Source: RGIG6375 sp964472725 (lineage in GTDB: Bacteria; Bacillota; Clostridia; Oscillospirales; Oscillospiraceae). Taken from it: 12,261 bases of DNA. The position numbers and the translations under genes are program-made. The notes under the pieces are model-generated. The model was not told the DNA's origin. It did no database searches and saw only the letters and a program-made list of their open reading frames with translations. Each line of letters begins with the position of its first letter. The first letter of the stretch is position 1. The stretch spans positions 1 to 12,261 of the forward strand of contig CAYYLZ010000055.1 of NCBI GenBank assembly GCA_964472725.1. The letters run 5' to 3'. Positions 6,480 through 12,261 of the stretch are shown here, piece by piece.

Positions 6480-7154
6480 TTATTCAAAGTCAAGCTCCGG
6501 GCAGCTTCCGTTGATAATGGACTGATGGAATTCAATAACGGGCAGCTGCAGCTCGGCAAAGGTGAAGCTGCGGTTGGTGAGACTTACGGTATCCTGCTTA
6601 CAGATAATAGCGGCGGTGCGCTCGAGCTGTTCCACGCAGCGGTGTTCGCCGCGGAACGCTTTTCCACCCCGCAGAAAGCCCTCCCAACTCAGCAGACCGT
6701 AGCCTTCGGAAACCTTATCCACGCTGCGTCCCTCGGTGAGTATGTATCCCAGCTTTTTCAGCGTGCCCATGGTGTCCTGAGGACGGGCGACTATGGTGGT
6801 GGGCAGCCCGGGAATATCCTCGAGACTGTCGTAAAAAAACTCAGCGGTGACAACGGCGCGAGCCTCGGTGCGGGCTATGCAGTCGGCGGGCGACGCACCT
6901 GCGGGGATAACGGCCGCGGCGCCCAGCATATTCAGCCCGTAAAAACAGCTCAAGGCCTGGGGGATAAGGGGCATGTGGAGCAGAACGCGGCAGTTTTCGT
7001 GTACGCCGATGGCGGCGAAGGCGCGGGCACATTCCTCACACATCTTGAAAAGCTCGGCGTAGGTAAATTCGCGTCCCATATAGGTGCAGGCAAACTGCTC
7101 GGGACGGGCGGCAGCGGCCTCTGACAGCTGACCGGCGGGGGTAATGGGGTTCAT
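6480..7154 (-). pseudogene. N-terminal fragment of an AMP-binding (acyl-CoA synthetase-like) protein with a lost A3 loop
   Basis: The 224 residues resemble the start of an adenylate-forming ligase. They include the opening with GREFTYAEL (about 28-35), then CRVLLHMPLIPQALSCFYGLNMLGAA (about 55-80) and AGASPAD. A typical ligase has about 500 residues, so over half is missing, including the adenylation core and the C-terminal lid. Where the family has an SGTTGxPKG phosphate loop, this protein reads TAAIICKQDTVSLTNRSF (180-197): the flanks look right, but the Gly/Thr/Lys loop appears to be gone. Adenylation is therefore unlikely. Yet the gene has a consensus promoter, a good GGAGG site 7 bases before the ATG at 7154 and a terminator just after the stop, with no internal stop codon. 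It may be a recent remnant, or a short protein kept for another role. Confidence is good for the family and moderate for the pseudogene label. Confidence 0.65.
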
Positions 7155-7197
7155 GGCTTTGCCTCCGTTTCACGGAAAAAGATATATCTGTTTGCAT

Positions 7198-7226
7198 ATT
7201 TTACTCTTTTTGCCAGGATAAGTCAA
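7198..7226 (-). promoter_or_regulatory. Leftward promoter of the AMP-binding fragment
   Basis: Read on the minus strand, TTGACT (7221-7226) is followed after 17 bases by TAAAAT (7198-7203). It lies 44 bases upstream of the ATG at 7154, a normal leader length. Confidence 0.75.
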
Positions 7227-7248
7227 CGGCGCATTGCTGCCGCTGCCA

Positions 7249-7277
7249 TTGAAATGCCGTCGGCTCTGTGTTATATT
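7249..7277 (+). promoter_or_regulatory. Rightward promoter of the DUF3810-type gene
   Basis: TTGAAA at 7249-7254 and TATATT at 7272-7277 are 17 bases apart, with TG at 7269-7270 giving an extended -10. It fires about 25 bases before the start codon at 7308 and lies back to back with the leftward promoter. Confidence 0.75.
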
Positions 7278-7307
7278 TTTAGTAAGAATAAATTGTCGGA
7301 GGAGCCT

Positions 7308-8411
7308 ATGACAAAGCTGCGCGGCCTCTTTGGTGGCCTTATGAAAAGACATATATGGATACTGGGCTGCGTGGTTTTCGCAGTGCTCTTCAATCTGCTT
7401 ACGGGCTGCAGACCGCTGATGAACGCCATCGCCAAGTTTGCGCTGTGGATAAAGCGCCTGCTGGCATATATCTTTTCCGTGCTGCCTGTTTCTGTGATGG
7501 AGCTGGTGATAGCCGCTGCCGTGATTTTCGGCGTGGCGTACATAATAATAGCTGTGCGGGATATATGCCGCAGTGAGCAGCGGGGAAGAACCCTTTACCG
7601 CCGCATCAGCTTCCTTGCGGCGCTGGTGCTGACCATTTATGCCGCTTTCTGCGTGTTCCTTGGCGCGTCCTACCATGCGGACGGATTTCAGGCTAAAAGC
7701 GGCCTGTACGCGCAAAAAACCTCAGTGGAGGAGCTTTACCGTGTGGCGGAGTATTTCACTGAGCGGCTCTGTCAGGTGTACGATGAGGTAGAGCGGGACG
7801 AGAACGGCGTTTTTGCCGAGGATATGAATGTGATTTTCGACGACTCCACCGAAATATACGAGGGCGTCAGCGAAATTTATCCATTCCTCGGGCAGGAATC
7901 GGTGAAACCCAAGAAAATGCTGTTTTCGTGGGTCATGAGCTATTTCAATTACACCGGCATTTATTTCCCTCTTTCCGGCGAAGCCAATATAAATGTGCAT
8001 CAGCCATCTATGATGGTGCCTGCCACCATTGCCCATGAGATGGCGCACCAGCGGGGCATAGCCTCCGAGCAGGAGGCCAACTTCGTTGAGATACTCACCT
8101 GCATGAAGAGCGGCAACCCCGTCTATGAATATTCCGGCGCGTTTTCCGCATTTATAAATCTGGGCAACGCCCTTTACCGCTACGACAAGGAGGCCTACGC
8201 TCAGCTATGGTATTCGCTGCCACCGGAGGTGCTGGCCGATATGCAGGCCAACAATGAATATTGGCAGCAGTTTGAAAGTAAGGCCGCTCAGGTCACGGAA
8301 AAGGTGTATGACAGCTTTCTGAAAAGTCAGGGACAGGAGCTTGGTGTGCAGAGCTACGGTGCCTGCGTGGATCTGCTGATTGCGTATTATAATGAGTACG
8401 GCGAGTTTTAA
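7308..8411 (+). CDS. DUF3810-type membrane protein with HExxH zinc-protease motif
   Basis: A 367-residue protein. Three hydrophobic membrane segments lie in the first third, at about residues 15-34, 61-83 and 100-120. They are followed by a large domain with an HEMAHQRG motif (HExxH at 243-247) and a downstream SEQEANF stretch (253-259), whose glutamates could supply a third metal ligand. This arrangement matches the DUF3810 family of predicted membrane-anchored metallopeptidases, whose substrates I do not know. Both active-site histidines and the glutamate are present, so the enzyme may be active. Whether the catalytic domain faces the cell exterior is inferred from three membrane passes, not shown. 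The ATG at 7308 is chosen because GGAGGAG lies a few bases upstream; a second ATG at 7341 would shorten the N-terminus before the first membrane segment. It is transcribed alone, from its own promoter to its own terminator. Confidence 0.85.
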   Translation: MTKLRGLFGGLMKRHIWILGCVVFAVLFNLLTGCRPLMNAIAKFALWIKRLLAYIFSVLPVSVMELVIAAAVIFGVAYIIIAVRDICRSEQRGRTLYRRISFLAALVLTIYAAFCVFLGASYHADGFQAKSGLYAQKTSVEELYRVAEYFTERLCQVYDEVERDENGVFAEDMNVIFDDSTEIYEGVSEIYPFLGQESVKPKKMLFSWVMSYFNYTGIYFPLSGEANINVHQPSMMVPATIAHEMAHQRGIASEQEANFVEILTCMKSGNPVYEYSGAFSAFINLGNALYRYDKEAYAQLWYSLPPEVLADMQANNEYWQQFESKAAQVTEKVYDSFLKSQGQELGVQSYGACVDLLIAYYNEYGEF

Positions 8412-8423
8412 GTTAATAATGAG

Positions 8424-8451
8424 AATACCCGCACCAGTCGGTGCGGGTATT
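8424..8451. terminator. Shared terminator between the DUF3810 gene and the DUF6897-like gene
   Basis: A perfect 12-bp stem (8424-8435 with 8440-8451) has an AGTC loop. It lies between converging genes whose stops are at 8411 and 8461. The T-tract is formed partly by the stem end (TATTTGC on plus, ATTCTCATTATT on minus). Confidence 0.8.
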
Positions 8452-8460
8452 TGCTTCAAA

Positions 8461-8802
8461 TCAGTATATGGCCTTTTTCTTGCCGTTCTTGTTGCGGGGA
8501 ATTTCGCGGACGCGGATTATGTAGTCAAGGTTCAGCACTTCCTCGTTGCCCAGCTTGTCGGTGATGTTGAGCCAACCGTCTTTCAATGCGGTGACGGTGC
8601 CGGTTACCTGACTGTCGCCGAGGGTGTGTACTATGCACTCCTGACCGATGTATTTTTCCAAAAGCTCGTGCATTTTATTTTCTCCTTTTGATCGTTTCTT
8701 TCTGAGTATCTGCTGCATTGCGGCAGCGGCTCTGCGCCGCCTTCGGGCGGGGAGGATAATGAGAAAGATGACTATGAAAACAATGTAATATGATGGGTTC
8801 AT
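8461..8802 (-). CDS. Small protein with N-terminal membrane segment and DUF6897-like domain; two possible starts
   Basis: The full frame encodes 113 residues. A hydrophobic N-terminus, MNPSYYIVFIVIFLIIL (1-17), is followed by a run of arginines (20-24). A basic linker comes next, then a compact beta-rich domain starting at MHELLEKYIGQECIVHTLGD (44-63). That domain continues with VTGTVTALKDGWLNI and a basic tail, and resembles the small clostridial DUF6897 family; function unknown. Two starts are supported. ATG at 8802 has AAGGTG 7 bases upstream. ATG at 8673, residue 44, has a stronger AAGGAG 8 bases upstream and would give a soluble 70-residue form. The gene follows the HPr terminator directly, and I see no clear promoter of its own. 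The family assignment is from memory and moderate. Confidence 0.7.
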   Translation of the reverse strand: MNPSYYIVFIVIFLIILPARRRRRAAAAMQQILRKKRSKGENKMHELLEKYIGQECIVHTLGDSQVTGTVTALKDGWLNITDKLGNEEVLNLDYIIRVREIPRNKNGKKKAIY

Positions 8803-8820
8803 TCAATCACACCTTAAAAC

Positions 8821-8847
8821 AAAATGCCGGGAAGCTCCCGGCATTTT
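8821..8847 (-). terminator. Terminator of the HPr gene
   Basis: A perfect 12-bp stem (8821-8832 with 8836-8847) has an AGC loop. On the minus strand the stem ends in TTTT and is followed by GTTTTAAGG, a good U-tract. The downstream gene's ribosome binding site begins immediately after it. Confidence 0.85.
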
Positions 8848-8860
8848 AATTACATATTTG

Positions 8861-9124
8861 TCACTCGCTGAAATTGGAGGAGATAAGCTCAGCCAGAGAA
8901 TCAGCGGCAACCACCTCGTCGGAACCTTCGGCAACGATGGTGATCTCGGTACCCTGAGTGATACCCATAGAAAGAACGCCCAGCAGGCTCTTTGCGTTCA
9001 CGCGTCTGTGATCCTTTTCAACCCAGATGCTGCTCTTGAACTCATTGGCCTTCTGGATGAAAAAGGTGGCCGGTCTTGCGTGGAGGCCCACCTCGTTATT
9101 TATGACCGCAGTTTTGATATACAC
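8861..9124 (-). CDS. ptsH: HPr phosphocarrier protein
   Basis: An 87-residue HPr. In the PTS, His15 is phosphorylated by enzyme I and passed to sugar permeases. In Gram-positives Ser46 is phosphorylated by HPr kinase, making HPr the CcpA co-repressor. I placed the start at GTG 9124, because it puts histidine of GLHARPA at position 15 and serine of RVNAKSLLGVLS at 46, the canonical numbers. AAAGGG lies 9 bases upstream; the adjacent GTG at 9127 is also possible. His15 rules out Crh, which has glutamine there. The gene has its own promoter (9175-9203) and terminator. No enzyme I or permease gene lies in the window, so a purely regulatory role is possible if the genome lacks a PTS (inference). 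Confidence 0.92.
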   Translation of the reverse strand: MYIKTAVINNEVGLHARPATFFIQKANEFKSSIWVEKDHRRVNAKSLLGVLSMGITQGTEITIVAEGSDEVVAADSLAELISSNFSE

Positions 9125-9174
9125 CACGACACACCCTTTCGTAAGTTTTAAGCAAACTGCTAAAGATACACTAT

Positions 9175-9203
9175 ACTTTACCAAAAGTGAAGCGGTTCGT
9201 CAA
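9175..9203 (-). promoter_or_regulatory. Promoter of the HPr gene
   Basis: Read on minus, TTGACG (9198-9203) is followed after 17 bases by TAAAGT (9175-9180), with TGG directly before it as an extended -10. It lies between mutS2 and the HPr start, so HPr can be transcribed without mutS2. No terminator is visible after mutS2, so read-through is also possible. Confidence 0.6.
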
Positions 9204-9245
9204 TAGTACATTCTGCTGATTTAGCGGGAAATTTGCTGCGCCGCG

Positions 9246-11615
9246 TCATTTAAATTCAACTATGGTAACGCCGGTTTCGCCCTCTCCGTAGCGGCCAAGA
9301 CGGAAGGATTTTACATGCTTGTTCTTCTTAAGGGCAGCGTGGACTGCGGAGCGGACTGCGCCCGTCCCCTTACCGTGGATAACGGTGACGGTGTTAAGAT
9401 GGGAAAGGTAAGCGCTGTCGAGATAGCGTTCCATAACGCTTACGGCTTCGTCGGTCATCATGCCGCGCAGGTCAATCTCGGACTTGACGCTTACGTTGCG
9501 CAGCTTGGTGTCCACCTTTTCCATGTACTTTTTCTTCTCGCTCTTCACACCGTCAAGCAGGCGAACCTCGTCCTCACGGACGGTTATTTTCATAATGCCT
9601 GCTTGCAGGGTAAGCATACGGTCTGGGCTTACGGAGATTACCTCGGCGCGGGAACCCAGCTTCAGTATCTGTACCACGTCGCCTGCTTTTACCGGACGGG
9701 AGGAGGGAGGCGGGGGCGCTTCTTCTCGCTTGCCGGAGAGCTTGGTTTCGGCATCGTTGAGCTTGCGGCGCAGCTGAGCCTTGGCGTCGTTCATCTGCTG
9801 AATGTTCTCGGCCTTGGCGCTCTTCTTGCGCATTTCGCTCAGCTCGTTGAAAACCTCTTCGGAGAGCTTGCGGGCGTCCCGGAGTATAGTTTCCGCCTCG
9901 CGCTTTGCGGAAGCGGCAGCTCGTTCCTTTGCCTCGGCTACCTGCTTGCGCAGCTCCTCGACTTCCTTTGCCTTTTCCTGAGCCTCTATGCGCAGCAGGC
10001 GTGCGTCCTCCAGCTCACATTCAAGACGCTGACGCTCCTTCTGCACGGCGGCCAGCATGCTTTCAAAGTCGAGAGTGTCGGTGTCCACGCGGCTTTTTGC
10101 GTCGTTGATTATCTCCTCACGCAGTCCCAGCCTGCGGGATATCTCGAATGCGTTGGACTTGCCGGGGATACCCATGATAAGGCGGTAGGTGGGGCGCAGG
10201 GTCTCCACGTCGAATTCGCAGGAGGCGTTCTGCACACCCTCGGTGGTGGTAGCGTAGATTTTCAACTCCGCGTAGTGGGTGGTGGTGGCTACCTTTGCGC
10301 CCCGTCTGCGGGCGTATTCGATAATGGATATGGCAAGCGCCGCGCCTTCTGCCGGGTCGGTGCCTGCGTTAAGCTCATCAAGGAGCAGCAGGCTGTCCTC
10401 GCCGCAGGCATCCAGTATGCCCACAAGATTACGCATGTGGGAGGAGAATGTGGACAGGGACTGCTCAATGCTCTGCTCGTCGCCGATATCGGCGAAAACT
10501 TCCTTAAAGATGGGTACGCAGCTGCCGTCGTCGGCAGGAATATGCAGACCGCACTGCGCCATTACGCAAAGGAGACCGAGGGTTTTTATGCTTACGGTCT
10601 TGCCGCCGGTGTTGGGGCCGGTGATAACGAGAGTGTCGCAGCCCTTGCCGATGGAAATGTCGATAGGTACGGCAGTTTTGGGGTCCAGGAGGGGGTGACG
10701 GGCGCGGCGGAGAACCACCTCGCCGGTCTTGGATATCTCGGGCTCGATGGCCTTCATTGCGTAGGAAAGGCGGCCTTTTGCAAAGATAAGGTCAAGGCTG
10801 GTGAGCACGCCGAAGTTGTAAACGATGTCGTCCATATGGTCGGCGGCAGCGGCGGAAAGCTCCGTGAGAATGCGTTCTATCTCCAGCTTTTCCTTTATTT
10901 CCAGCTCACGAATTTCGTTGTTGGCCTGAACCACCTGCATAGGCTCGATGAACAGCGTAGCGCCGCTGGAGGAAATATCGTGCACCATGCCGGGAATACT
11001 GCCGCGGTACTCGGCCTTTACGGGAATGACCCAGCGGTCGGAGCGCTGGGTTATGATAGGCTCCTGCAGTAGCTTCTGTGTGGTGGAGGAGCTTATCATT
11101 TTCTGCAGAATGTCGCGCACCTTGGAATTGGCCACCTTTATGTGGCGGCGGATATTGGCAAGATCGGAGCTTGCCGCGTCGGCAATCTCTTCCTCGCTGA
11201 TAATGGAGGTGCTTATGCGCTCCTCCAAAGATTTATTGGCTCGAAGCGCACCGAAAAGACCGTAGAGAGAAGTCTTCTCCGCCTCGCCGCCGTAGGCGGA
11301 TACAAGGCGGGTGCAGCGCAGCAGAGCCGCTATATCCAAAAGCTCCCGGGGATTGAGCATACCGCCCAGCTTGGCGCGCCCCAAAGAGGCGGCCACATCC
11401 TTGATGGAGGAAAAAGGCGGCGTGCCCTTGTAGGCAATGAGCTTGGCTGCGTCGGCAGTTTCCTTTAAAAGGCTCTGCACTTCCCATGCGTTGTCTGCGG
11501 GACGCAGGTTCAAAGCTCGCTCCTTTGCGCCCTCGCTGACGGCTTCATTGGCCAGTCGGGCGAGCACGGTGGGCAGTTCCAGAATATTCAATGATTTTTG
11601 ATAAAGCTCGTTCAT
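9246..11615 (-). CDS. mutS2: Endonuclease MutS2 (ribosome-rescue and anti-recombination ATPase)
   Basis: A 789-residue protein, normal for the family. After N-terminal core and clamp helices comes a MutS-type ATPase: Walker A GPNTGGKT near residue 330 and Walker B LLLLDEL near 410, followed by NAGTDPAEGAAL and TTHYAELK. A long charged coiled coil (about 510-640) leads to a KOW-like segment (VKAGDVVQILKLGSRAEV) and a C-terminal Smr nuclease domain, with DLRG near 715 and HGKGTGAVR near 745. MutS2 has been linked to suppression of recombination and, in Bacillus, to splitting collided ribosomes; it lacks the mismatch-recognition domain of MutS. Both catalytic regions look intact. The ATG at 11615 overlaps the recO stop by ATGA, so the two genes are translated together. 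The overlap with recO supports a DNA- or RNA-maintenance context. Confidence 0.97.
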   Translation of the reverse strand: MNELYQKSLNILELPTVLARLANEAVSEGAKERALNLRPADNAWEVQSLLKETADAAKLIAYKGTPPFSSIKDVAASLGRAKLGGMLNPRELLDIAALLRCTRLVSAYGGEAEKTSLYGLFGALRANKSLEERISTSIISEEEIADAASSDLANIRRHIKVANSKVRDILQKMISSSTTQKLLQEPIITQRSDRWVIPVKAEYRGSIPGMVHDISSSGATLFIEPMQVVQANNEIRELEIKEKLEIERILTELSAAAADHMDDIVYNFGVLTSLDLIFAKGRLSYAMKAIEPEISKTGEVVLRRARHPLLDPKTAVPIDISIGKGCDTLVITGPNTGGKTVSIKTLGLLCVMAQCGLHIPADDGSCVPIFKEVFADIGDEQSIEQSLSTFSSHMRNLVGILDACGEDSLLLLDELNAGTDPAEGAALAISIIEYARRRGAKVATTTHYAELKIYATTTEGVQNASCEFDVETLRPTYRLIMGIPGKSNAFEISRRLGLREEIINDAKSRVDTDTLDFESMLAAVQKERQRLECELEDARLLRIEAQEKAKEVEELRKQVAEAKERAAASAKREAETILRDARKLSEEVFNELSEMRKKSAKAENIQQMNDAKAQLRRKLNDAETKLSGKREEAPPPPSSRPVKAGDVVQILKLGSRAEVISVSPDRMLTLQAGIMKITVREDEVRLLDGVKSEKKKYMEKVDTKLRNVSVKSEIDLRGMMTDEAVSVMERYLDSAYLSHLNTVTVIHGKGTGAVRSAVHAALKKNKHVKSFRLGRYGEGETGVTIVEFK

Positions 11616-12261
11616 TGTCCTGCTCCAAATTTCTTGTAGTAATCCAGCGTTTTGAAATCACGCTCCAGCTGCTGCCGGAGGTATTTCTCGCCGGCTTCGG
11701 AAAGACGACCTAAAGCGTCGTCGGAAAGGTTGAATGAAAAAAGACGGCGGTCGTCCGCTGACTCGATGTACCGCAGCGCCGCAAGTGACGAAGCGCAAAG
11801 CTTTGCCCGGGGCAGTCCGGACGCGGCGGCGCAGCTTCGGCACATAAGTCCGTCGCCCTCAAGGACGAATACCGGCTCGGCAGGGTCGGGATTGCCGCAG
11901 GCGGCGCAGCCATCAAGGGGTGGGGCGTAGCCCGCCTGACACATGAGCCGCAGTTCAAAGGCGGCTTTGATAAGGGCGGGTGATTTTTTGCCCTCGCTGA
12001 GAGCGAAAAAGGTGTTCAGCCCAAGGCGAAGCAGCTCCGGCTCGGGAATATCCTCACGGCAGACCGTTTCCAGCACTTCGGAAAAATAGGCCGCCAGCGC
12101 GAGGTTTTCTATACTCTGTCCGATGCCGGGGAACAGATTGAGGGCGTTTGCTTCATTGAGATACCAGCGCCCGCCGGAATGGCTCAGTGTGACTTCGGAA
12201 AAGGCATAGAGCTGGGCGGCAGCGGCAAGCTTGCTGTTTTTGCGGCGCACGCCCTTGGCGG
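11612..12261 (-). CDS. recO: DNA repair protein RecO, 5' end outside the window
   Basis: RecO helps load RecA on single-stranded DNA together with RecR in recombinational repair. The 215 visible residues begin with AKGVRRKNSKLAAAAQL, the RecO motif following the N-terminal OB fold, so roughly the first 30 residues lie beyond the window edge. The C-terminal zinc-binding region is present: CAACG near visible residue 126 and CRSC near 146, giving the four cysteines. A helical C-terminus ends with DFKTLDYYKK. The open frame continues to the last base, and the GTG at 12250 within it is not a start. Its stop overlaps the mutS2 start (TGA within ATGA). Confidence in the family is high; the true start cannot be seen. 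Confidence 0.93.
   Translation of the reverse strand, partial: AKGVRRKNSKLAAAAQLYAFSEVTLSHSGGRWYLNEANALNLFPGIGQSIENLALAAYFSEVLETVCREDIPEPELLRLGLNTFFALSEGKKSPALIKAAFELRLMCQAGYAPPLDGCAACGNPDPAEPVFVLEGDGLMCRSCAAASGLPRAKLCASSLAALRYIESADDRRLFSFNLSDDALGRLSEAGEKYLRQQLERDFKTLDYYKKFGAGQ

Noticed and set aside
8861..9124. Crh (catabolite repression HPr-like) instead of HPr
   Set aside because: Crh has glutamine at position 15; this protein has His15 in GLHARPA.
9204..9245. Terminator after mutS2
   Set aside because: Only a 4-bp GCGG/CCGC pairing without a T-tract is visible, which is too weak to call.
1..12261. Mobile element, CRISPR array or tRNA
   Set aside because: No transposase, integrase, terminal inverted repeats, regular spacer-repeat pattern or tRNA-like cloverleaf was found on either strand by eye.

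Overview
The window reads as chromosomal DNA from an anaerobic Gram-positive bacterium of the Bacillota, most likely class Clostridia. The evidence is a MutS2 with a C-terminal Smr domain, an HPr with both His15 and Ser46, strong Shine-Dalgarno sequences, several TTG/GTG starts, a biotin-dependent Na+ pump module and a ferredoxin-linked 2-oxoacid oxidoreductase. By eye the DNA is slightly GC-rich. No rRNA, tRNA, CRISPR array, insertion sequence or phage gene was seen. The assignment below class Clostridia is inference.

Layout. (1) 1-1271: tuf (EF-Tu) with very strong codon bias, closed by a near-perfect terminator. (2) 1420-3429: a self-contained three-gene operon encoding the small membrane subunit, the biotin carrier and the membrane beta subunit of a Na+-translocating decarboxylase. 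It has its own promoter and terminator, but the carboxyltransferase alpha subunit is absent. (3) 3453-3990: a divergent pair, a ribbon-helix-helix regulator on minus and an unrecognised 83-residue protein on plus. The AT-rich spacer between them carries repeated TTATGTT boxes. (4) 4031-6473: promoter, iorA and iorB (indolepyruvate:ferredoxin oxidoreductase), overlapping by ATGA and followed by a terminator. (5) 6480-8451: a short minus-strand gene that looks like the N-terminal part of an adenylate-forming (acyl-CoA synthetase) enzyme with a damaged phosphate-binding loop. Opposite it is a plus-strand DUF3810-type membrane protein with an HEMAH zinc motif. The two are driven by back-to-back consensus promoters. 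(6) 8461-12261, all minus: recO (5' end outside the window), mutS2 overlapping it by ATGA, HPr with its own promoter and terminator, and a small DUF6897-like protein with two plausible starts.

How the genes may work together. IorAB oxidises aryl pyruvates from aromatic amino acids to aryl-acetyl-CoA and reduces ferredoxin. The decarboxylase subunits would convert a decarboxylation into a Na+ gradient. Both fit amino-acid or organic-acid fermentation, but nothing in the window links them directly. RecO and MutS2 are genome-maintenance or ribosome-rescue proteins, and HPr is a phosphocarrier and regulator of carbon use. Most of the window is ordinary core genome. The points most worth a second look are the alpha-less decarboxylase operon, the degraded adenylate-forming fragment beside iorAB, the regulator/unknown pair with its repeated boxes, and the dual-start small protein.
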